Part shown: positions 57,356-64,000 of the stretch, one piece after another | Layout: each line of letters opens with the position of its first letter | How positions within the stretch are numbered: position 1 is the stretch's first letter | From: Salticus scenicus | Taxonomy: Eukaryota > Arthropoda > Arachnida > Araneae > Salticidae | Assembly: GCA_963930645.1 (NCBI GenBank) | Contig: OZ005648.1 | Coordinates: 153,332,535 to 153,396,534, forward strand | Length of the DNA stretch: 64,000 bases | Reading direction: 5' to 3' | The notes under the pieces: generated by a model | Database searches by the model: none | Told to the model about the DNA's origin: nothing | What the model saw: only the letters and a program-made list of their open reading frames with translations | Program-made: the position numbers and the translations under genes

Positions 57356-57660
57356 AAAAGGCCCTGACGTAGCTCCATAGGTAGAGAAAGAGAGAGAGAG
57401 AGAAAGAGAGAGCGTGTTCTTGGCAAGCTGCCAACAATGTTCGTAGGTTGTGGAGTAACAATGTGTGTGTGCTGTTCAGACAGCTTGGAGGTAGGATAGA
57501 GTGAAACAGGAGGGTCTGCAACCGCGGGAGAATGAACTTGGCCGGGGTATCCCCGAGTTTTCTTCCTGTTAGAGATGCCAGTTTAGAGAACCTGGGATTA
57601 GAGGGGAGCAAAATTGCGATTAGAATGAAGGATTTTGAAGGCGCGTTTATTATGCGGTGG
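57356..57660. other. GC-raised island, unidentified
   Basis: After a (GA)n tract at 57385-57412, composition rises to roughly 50% GC until about 57660, including GGTCTGCAACCGCGGGAG and GGCCGGGGTATCCCCGAG (with the palindrome GGGGTATCCCC). The minus strand is open for 85 codons (57354-57611) but the (GA)n tract contributes part of it. Could be an exon or UTR of an unseen gene, or an old repeat. Confidence 0.3.
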
Positions 57661-58969
57661 GTGAAGGACTGAATGACACATTTGGGGTTATCAAGGAAAT
57701 TGATTTAGGGATTCGGAGATTTAAATTTCAATCTAAGGACGAGAATGAAAAGTTTTTCATTCGTAATTTCCAAAATGTTCATTCTCTCTCCCTCGAATCA
57801 GACTGAGTTTTGACATTATCATCAAAATGTATGGAAATATGTAGATTTTTAAAAATACCATACAGAACTTTGATTAAAAAAAAAAGAGAGAGAGAGAAAG
57901 AGAGTTAGTGTCGAAAGATACAATTTACTGTAATTTAAAACGCCAATTTTCGGCATTACCATATAAGTGTTCTGAAATGCATAGATTAGTCTTAATCCAT
58001 AATAAATAGTGTTGTCATGTTAATAGTGACATCTGGTGAAATGATGTAATCGAAGAGGTATTGTGATCATAAGTGAAATCACTTTTCTCCATCAATATTT
58101 TTGAGAAATTAAACTTGTCGTAGTATAAAAGGGTTTTATTCTTTAAAACCATGTAACAAAATTGTTTTCTGAGTTGGAAAAAATATTACAATATTACGCC
58201 ATCTCGATGTGAAAGTAACATAAAACATAATGTAGTAAATTTGATTTTGGTATCACTATGAAATAGTTTACAAAAGTGCAGCTTTTAAACGAGTAGATTT
58301 TTACATTACCTCAGAATAATTAAAAAATAAATATATAAATAAATAAATAAAGTTTTTTTTTCTTTACGTTTTATACGTTTTAATAGTCCTGTACGCATTT
58401 TTACTATTTTTGAATGACGTCTGTTTGACTGTATGCGTGACAAAAATTTTGTTGTAACTCTAGATAAAAAATTAATACACAGAAATTAACTTTTGCTTCC
58501 TACCTCCTAATATGTAACACTATCCTCTCTCTCGCACATTTTTATTTTATTTATTTATTTATTTTTAATATAGTAGCATAAGATAAAATTTCGAAAGAGG
58601 TATATAAAAAGATAATATTTAACTAATAGTTCTGAATTAAAATAAATAAATAAATAAATAAAAGTCTATAATAACAACAATAACAAAAACGATAATTTTT
58701 CTGAATATTTAGGAGGATCGTAAAATCTTTAAAAATATTTTCTTCTTCTTCTGCTTATTTATTTATTTTTAATTAATTTGTGAATTAATTTATTTAACAC
58801 GTTTTATTTTTAGAAAAAAAAAAAAAAAAAAAAAAAAAAAAACGTGTTTTGGTCTAAATCTCTAAATTAGGTGATTTTGTATAAGAAAATATAAAACCCA
58901 TACAGCCACTCATACCATTAGACAAGTAAATTACATCCAATGATTCATAAAAGGTACAAAATATCTCAA
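57661..58969. other. AT-rich DNA with microsatellites
   Basis: (AAGAG)/(GA)n at about 57876-57905, several (AAAT)n tracts, and poly-A at 58815-58842. Nothing else recognised. Confidence 0.55.
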
Positions 58970-58989
58970 GAATGTCCATCAAAAGTCCT

Positions 58990-59240
58990 GGATATCCTGT
59001 TCTAATTATAGATATCTATCAGATGTTTAAATATAGACGAAATTTAGACGTGCCTTTTTCGACGTCTAATAGATGTAACGTGATAGATCAAAACAAGAGT
59101 TGGATATTTTTAATATCTATTAGATCTAACAAGTCCTATTATTGGATATTTGGAGATTTGTAAGATATGTAACAGACATCTAATGCATGTAAAAAGAAGT
59201 GACATTTGTCGTGCTAATAGATATCTGTAGGATATTTATA
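58990..59240. repeat. cluster of ATCTATTAGATGT motifs
   Basis: AGATATCTATCAGATGTTT, CGTCTAATAGATGTAACG, AATATCTATTAGATCTAAC, GACATCTAATGCATG and CTAATAGATATCTGTAGG occur within 250 bases, in both orientations. The motif is nearly self-complementary. The 63-codon frame at 58972-59163 lies across it. Confidence 0.5.
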
Positions 59241-59635
59241 GAAGTCAAAATGAATCATTTTTAAACTTTTATACATGTTTATAGATGCATTATGTATGTT
59301 AGTGGTTGTGTGGGAAGAAAGTTTTGTGATGACTACAACATATTAATTTTAGTATTATTATTATTATTTTAAAAATACAGGATTTTATTGACTCGAATTA
59401 CCACATATTCGATTGAAATACGAAAATCCTTTAATCGTCTACTTTTATTAATTTTTGACTTTTAAGAATCTCTAATAAACAGAGAAATTAAATTAAAATA
59501 TCTTTTTAATTCATTCATGTACATAATAGAAACTGTTAATTTCAAAAATCACATAAAAATTCAAATACTACAATGAACTGTCTCAAAGAGATTCGAAAAT
59601 TATTATTATTATTATTTCATATATTTTCTGTTATT
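59241..59635. other. AT-rich DNA, no gene seen
   Basis: No repeat or exon recognised apart from short (TTA)n. Confidence 0.5.
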
Positions 59636-59640
59636 CTCAA

Positions 59641-59880
59641 GTATAACAGAGAGTATTTCTTTTTTCTTTTACTACTACTATTATTATTATTAAGTATAAT
59701 ATACAAATTAAAAACTATATTAAGAAGGTCTAAATTTTTATTGATTTTTTTCCCTACATATTCTCTGTAATTCTCTAGTATAACAGAGAGTATTTTTATT
59801 ATTATTATTATTATTATTATTAAGTATAATATAATTAACTATATTAAGAAAGTCTAAATTTTTATTGATTTTTTTTCTGT
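59641..59880 (+). repeat. 137-bp tandem duplication
   Basis: GTATAACAGAGAGTATTT starts at 59641 and 59778. Both copies then have a (TTA)n tract, AAGTATAATATA, ACTATATTAAGAA.GTCTAAA and TTTTTATTGATTTTTT. The copies differ mainly in the (TTA)n length and short gaps. Confidence 0.85.
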
Positions 59881-59928
59881 GAAATTTTCCATGAGGTATC
59901 TAATAGTCTAGTTAAAAGCAGATTTTAA

Positions 59929-60129
59929 CACTTTCAGGGGCTGTGGTTGCATAGAGCAACCACAAATTTTAATTCAAAATTGCAAACACTGTCCTCGGAA
60001 ATTTTTTAGAAATTTTTCTTTAACGACTTAGACGAATAATTTATTTCTTGTCTTTTAATATTGTTGATGTTTTCTAGTAGCTGTTAATTTTAAATGAAGA
60101 AAATTTGCTTGCCCCTGCATCTGCAAGTA
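59929..60129 (-). mobile_element. piggyBac-type MITE, second copy
   Basis: TTAA at 59925-59928 and 60130-60133 flank the element. Its reverse complement matches 19706-19907 throughout: GGGGCAAGCAAATTTT, AATATTAAAAGACAAGAAA, TTGCAATTTTGAATTAAAA. The left end here is CACTTTCAGGGGC. Two copies of nearly equal length (201 and 202 bases), both bounded by TTAA, confirm the family. Confidence 0.9.
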
Positions 60130-60133
60130 TTAA

Positions 60134-60700
60134 ATCATGCAAAGGCTTTCTCTCTCTTTTTCTTTTTAAATAAATTGTTTCTTAGCTTGAAATAACTGGA
60201 TTTTTTTAATTTTTAAAATTATTTCATAATTTGAAATTATATATATATATATTTCATCATTACAATGATTAAACGGCAGGTAGGAAGACTAGAATTAATT
60301 AATAACTGAAGCTTTATACAAAGCAAAATATATTGGAAAATTTAATATGATTTGTATCTGAAACATGTTGATAAATTGCATCAGATATAACAAATATGAA
60401 CAAATTATAATTAACAGAAAAATATAATAATTAATAACTAGAAGATGGAGCAGGCCACCATGGCTGAGGACGTTTGGAGTGGGTCAAACCAATTTGGTGA
60501 AAGCCCAACTTTCCTCAATTCTCTTCAAAACCATATGATAACAAAAAAAGAAAAAACGTTAAAGTTAGGATAATAATTACTTCAAAAATAATAAAAATAA
60601 AATTATACAGACACGACATTATTTCATTATTTAAAACATGAAAATCTGACATTGGCAGATTTTAATTTAGTGCCAGAGGCCTGTTTTTTCTCTTTTTCCC
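60134..60700. other. AT-rich DNA, no gene called
   Basis: A short ATG frame starts at about 60460 in an excellent Kozak context (GCCACCATGGCTG) and runs for under 40 codons. It ends in lysine-rich AT-rich sequence and is not called. Confidence 0.4.
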
Positions 60701-60704
60701 AATG

Positions 60705-61050
60705 AGGGGGAGGTGTGCCTTGGGGGGGACTCATGTCAAAGGTGTGCCTTGGGGGGGGACTCATGTCAAAGTTGGGCCTTGGGGGGACTCATGTCAAATT
60801 TGGGCCTGGGGGGGGGACTCATGTCAAAGTTGTGCCTTGGGAGGGACTCATGTCAAAGTTGTACCTTGGGGGGGGACTCATGTCAAAGTTGGGCCTTGGG
60901 GGGACTCATGTCAAAGTTGGGCCTGGGGGGGGACTCATGTCAAAGTTGTGCCTTGGGGGGACTCATGTCAAAGTTGTACCTTGGGGGGGACTCATGTCAA
61001 AGTTGGGCCTGGGGGGGGACTCATGTCAAAGTTGTACTTTGGGAGAATTT
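60705..61050 (+). repeat. 28-30-bp G-rich minisatellite, eleven units
   Basis: ACTCATGTCAAA starts at 60729, 60759, 60787, 60817, 60846, 60876, 60904, 60933, 60961, 60990 and 61019, giving spacing of 28-30. Each unit ends in a run of 6-9 G (one unit has GGGAGGG). Length changes are almost all in the G run. All three plus-strand frames are open for 119-145 codons simply because the repeat lacks stops; none is credible as a protein. Repeated G runs on one strand could form G-quadruplexes. Confidence 0.95.
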
Positions 61051-61136
61051 TTTATATTTTTTAAAAACTTGTAACCTTCGTTATGAGCAGTCAAATTATC
61101 TACAAAATCTTCATTCAATAAATCCCCATTCAATAA

Positions 61137-61232
61137 ACCGACTGAAATAGGCCCTTAGCACTATTAAGAGTGACGTATAAAAATTCGACAACGCTGTACC
61201 GACTGAAATAGGCCTCTAGCACTAATAATAAA
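61137..61232 (+). repeat. 61-bp tandem duplication
   Basis: ACCGACTGAAATAGGCC.TAGCACTA occurs at 61137 and 61198. Followed by an (AAAT)n tract at about 61221-61282. Confidence 0.75.
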
Positions 61233-61282
61233 TAAATAAATAAATAAAGATAAAGTAAATAAATAAATAAATAAATAAAAAT

Positions 61283-62045
61283 TAATAAAAATTAAAAATA
61301 AGCAAAGAAACATTAAACTTAACGAGAAATCCTTGAAAAATGCATTTAATTAACATAGTAGATATGTATAACCAAAATGTAGAAAACATGGGAATAAATT
61401 ATTAAAAGAGAATTTGAGATTCTCTACGAGTATAGGAATTTTAAGAATATCAATAACTGTTAGAAAATATTTCCTATTATTCGAAGATACTAATATATAT
61501 GGATAAATAAATAAATAGATATATATATGGATATAGATATTCGTGTGTGTAAAGTTTCCTTTTGAGAATTACAGCGTAAAAAAACATAAAAAAAAAAAAG
61601 TTTATTTTACACTGAGAAAAATATCTGTAACTGACATCTAGAATCTAAATTTAGGCTCTGGAAAAAATAGTTCCATGTCATCCTAATAAATTCTTGTACC
61701 CTTTGAAAGCGAGTTCTAGAAACCCCTATTAGAATTCTAGAGAGTTTGTCTATATTATTCAGGTCAAACCTATTTGAAAATATCTCCAAATAAATGCGAC
61801 CACAAAAGGCGGGTTTCAGCGATTATAATCTTGGTTTATGACCCAGTTCTAGATTATCAAGTGAGAATTTTTTTCCATACAAAAAATTCAGAATACTGTT
61901 TCACCATCTAGAAATGTGTAGACTAGAAATTTTCGATCATTTCGTCTTTTCAGTTTATTGGTGTGCCTTATGCGCATGGCTCAGAAATGTAAATTTCTAG
62001 TTAAGGAATTTAGAAAATGGCCACTTATTCATTCTAGATGAAGGC

Positions 62046-62088
<43 letters not shown>

Positions 62089-62466
62089 TTTCCCTCAGTG
62101 TAATATATATGTCTGTATGTACATTTAGTTTTTTTTTTTTTTTTTTTTTTTCTTTTTAATAAAATTATATGTTTGAAATTCTTTAACCCCGATAAAATGC
62201 GTGATTTATTTAATTAAAATAACATACGTTAAGTAATTTTAAGACGGATGAATTCATAAGACTTTCAGGAAAATAATCTTTCGATATAAATTAAATTCGA
62301 ATCTTTTGATGTAAAATATAAATTCAGTAAATCTTTTTATACTCGGTATCCATAAATTTTAAAATAACTTTAAATTATTAATATAATTTTATATATTTAA
62401 CGTAATCAAAAGATATGTAGTTTCACAAATAATTCGAATATATATATATATTATATATATACTATC
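61283..62466. other. AT-rich DNA with (TA)n/poly-T
   Basis: (TA)n then T at 62048-62091, T tract at about 62129-62151, short TA-rich hairpin at about 62440-62462. Nothing else recognised. Confidence 0.55.
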
Positions 62467-62468
62467 TA

Positions 62469-62664
62469 CCAATAAGTGCTTGGACAATTTCGATTTTAGA
62501 TGTGTTGTGAAATATCTAAAAATGTTCTTTAGGAATCATCTTGAAACTTTGGGAGTATAAACGACATGTTATACCTTATATATTTCTGTAAAAGTTTTGT
62601 CCTAAAGAAAAAAAAGGGTTCCGTAAAAAATTAAACAAAAATCAAAATGTTTTGGATCACCCTG
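62469..62664. mobile_element. possible mariner-type MITE
   Basis: TA at 62467-62468 and 62665-62666. Read inward, the right end is CAGGGTGATCCAAAACATTT and the left CCAATAAGTGCTTGGACAATTT; both continue to TCGATTTT or TTGATTTT. The inverted match is weak. ATCCAAAAC-type ends next to TA occur in mariner families. No coding sequence. Confidence 0.35.
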
Positions 62665-62666
62665 TA

Positions 62667-63545
62667 GAAAGTAATGCTTGAAACGGGCTTTGTGTGTTTA
62701 AATCGAAGAAGTTTGATTAATTATTGTTGCAAATTGTTAAACCCCTTCCCTGTCTTAGACGTGTTGAATCTGAAAAAGAAGATTTTTAGTTTAAAAAAAA
62801 AAAAAAAAAAAAGATTTTTATTTTTGCAATGACCAGCCATGGCAATTTCGCGACAAGTTTGAAGGGAGTAAAATTATGTTTTACTCCCTAATTTATTTAT
62901 GTTATGTAAATTTTTAATTTAAGAAATAATAAATTAACCTTTTCTGGAAAATGTTGTTTAACTAAGAACAAAATTATTTTTATAAAAAGTGCAATTTTAT
63001 TATACATATCCTAAAAAAAAAAAAAAAAAAGAAAGAAAGAAAAGAAAAAGAAAAAGAAACTGTAAACATTTTATCAAAAATATTTATATTGGAAATATTC
63101 TTTTCATCGATTTTTTAAAACTAAATGAAAATATTTAGGGTTTTTTTTTTTTTAAATTAAAGGAGAAAAAGAAGAAACAAAACAAAACAAAAGGAATAAG
63201 AAAAAGAAAGGTAAAATGGATATTACTTTAATAACAGTGAATTGAAATTCAAATCGCTGCTCCTTGAATAACATCTTATTATTTTACTAAATTTTATGAA
63301 AATTTAAACTAAAAATGTAAAGAAAAAAGTAAATAATATACTAAATAACATATAAAATTATGATTATTTATAAATGTTATATTTATTCATACATCATATG
63401 TACTGATAAATATGAACTACTTATAAATATTTATTTATTAAAAAAAAAAAAAAAAAAGAATTAAAATTATTGAATATTTTTTTACTAGAACGTTAGAAAT
63501 CGAAGTGTACTTAAATTCTATGAAAACAATATTTATTTGATTTAA
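62667..63545. other. AT-rich DNA, no gene seen
   Basis: Poly-A-rich tracts at about 62794-62812, 63013-63058 and 63440-63457. Nothing else recognised. Confidence 0.55.
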
Positions 63546-63554
63546 TATTGTTGT

Positions 63555-63614
63555 TGTTGCAAAAGTGTCAAAAGTGTTGTTGCAAAAAGCGTCAAAAGTG
63601 TTGTTGCAAAAAAA
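63555..63614 (+). repeat. 24-bp tandem repeat, about 2.5 copies
   Basis: GTCAAAAGTGTTGTTGCAAA starts at 63567 and 63591. The short cysteine/lysine-rich frame starting at 63548 is produced by it. Confidence 0.75.
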
Positions 63615-64000
63615 GTAGATTTACAGTTAAAATGGACAGAGCAATCTATTCACTTCCACGGAGGTCAGCATTGGCGAGAAACTTGGCGATTTCACGAGGA
63701 ATTCGGCAAACTGGTGATGAATTTGGCACGTAATGGTAGTTTAGCATTGCCAAAATCTAGAAGATCTATATTCGATAGAAGCCGAGTTTCTGAAAATTTC
63801 CAGTATGAGCCAAAGTTTCCTTCTATTGAATATTTGCCTCGAATCTTTTCTTGAAACCTTCTTATATCAAACAATCGCCAAATTATCATCGGGACTATTA
63901 AAGAAAAAAAAAAATTCTAGAAGTAGTTCACCTTGAGCAATTCACCAGCAGCACCACCATTCACAATTCCTGAGTCAGCGATATTCTTTCTCAGTAGTGT
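63615..64000. other. no gene called; window edge
   Basis: The segment 63640-63900 is less AT-rich than average and open for about 65 codons on the minus strand, but no family, splice site or promoter was recognised. Confidence 0.4.

Noticed and set aside
60455..60575. Short ATG frame with strong Kozak context
   Set aside because: Fewer than 40 codons, ending in AT-rich lysine codons, without other gene signals.
60702..61150. Three overlapping plus-strand frames of 119-145 codons
   Set aside because: They arise only because the 28-30-bp repeat has no stop in any frame; unit length is not a multiple of three, so none keeps a consistent peptide repeat.

Overview
The window looks like AT-rich, repeat-dense non-coding DNA from an animal nuclear genome. 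An arthropod, probably a chelicerate such as a spider, fits best; that is inferred from general character (tRNA-derived SINEs, many TIR elements, long A/T homopolymers, very sparse coding), not from an identified gene. There are no bacterial operons, no intact transposase or reverse transcriptase, and no protein-coding gene I can name. Nearly all long open frames lie in low-complexity DNA, tandem repeats or SINEs. The best gene evidence is a minus-strand promoter and first exon around 43.39-43.79 kb: a CRE and an ETS-like site, TCAGT initiators, a 23-codon open start and a canonical GTAAGT donor. A well-formed candidate internal exon lies on the plus strand at 47294-47361, and a weaker candidate terminal exon at 2348-2417. 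If the minus-strand exon is real, much of 41-43 kb and perhaps DNA further left is its first intron. Layout. 0-7 kb: SINE-like remnants, a dispersed repeat (second copy at 48.5 kb) and a possible TTAA (piggyBac-type) element. 7.5-13.8 kb: a 54-bp tandem repeat, a near-perfect Tc1-type foldback MITE, a TTAA element carrying a nested hAT MITE, a truncated SINE with target-site duplication, and GGGTTCGGGTCGGGT-type repeats. 17.6-22.4 kb: several copies of one SINE-like family, a 235-bp tandem array holding a TTAA MITE, and a tRNA-headed SINE. 24.7-30.3 kb: a 420-bp inverted-repeat element, a 90-bp tandem repeat, another inverted repeat and more SINE remnants. 32.5-34.5 kb: a 1.95-kb hAT-type element with exact 8-bp target-site duplication and a possible first transposase exon. 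35.4-35.9 and 40.0-41.1 kb: tandem arrays of about 102 and 110 bp, the latter with an alternating dimer structure. 43-48 kb: the gene candidates and degenerate duplications. 52.7-55.1 kb: a perfect 209-bp palindrome flanked by 13-bp direct repeats whose arms contain a hammerhead-ribozyme-like core, then a 114-bp satellite interrupted by a SINE with 15-bp target-site duplication. 59.6-61.1 kb: a 137-bp duplication, a second copy of the 202-bp TTAA MITE, and an 11-copy G-rich minisatellite. The most unusual items are the palindromic double hammerhead-like element, reminiscent of Penelope-like retroelement terminal repeats, and a SINE group in which one tRNA-like head is joined to two different tails, one tail carrying a hairpin with compensatory changes between copies. 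Several nested insertions can be proved within the window because uninterrupted copies of the target lie nearby.
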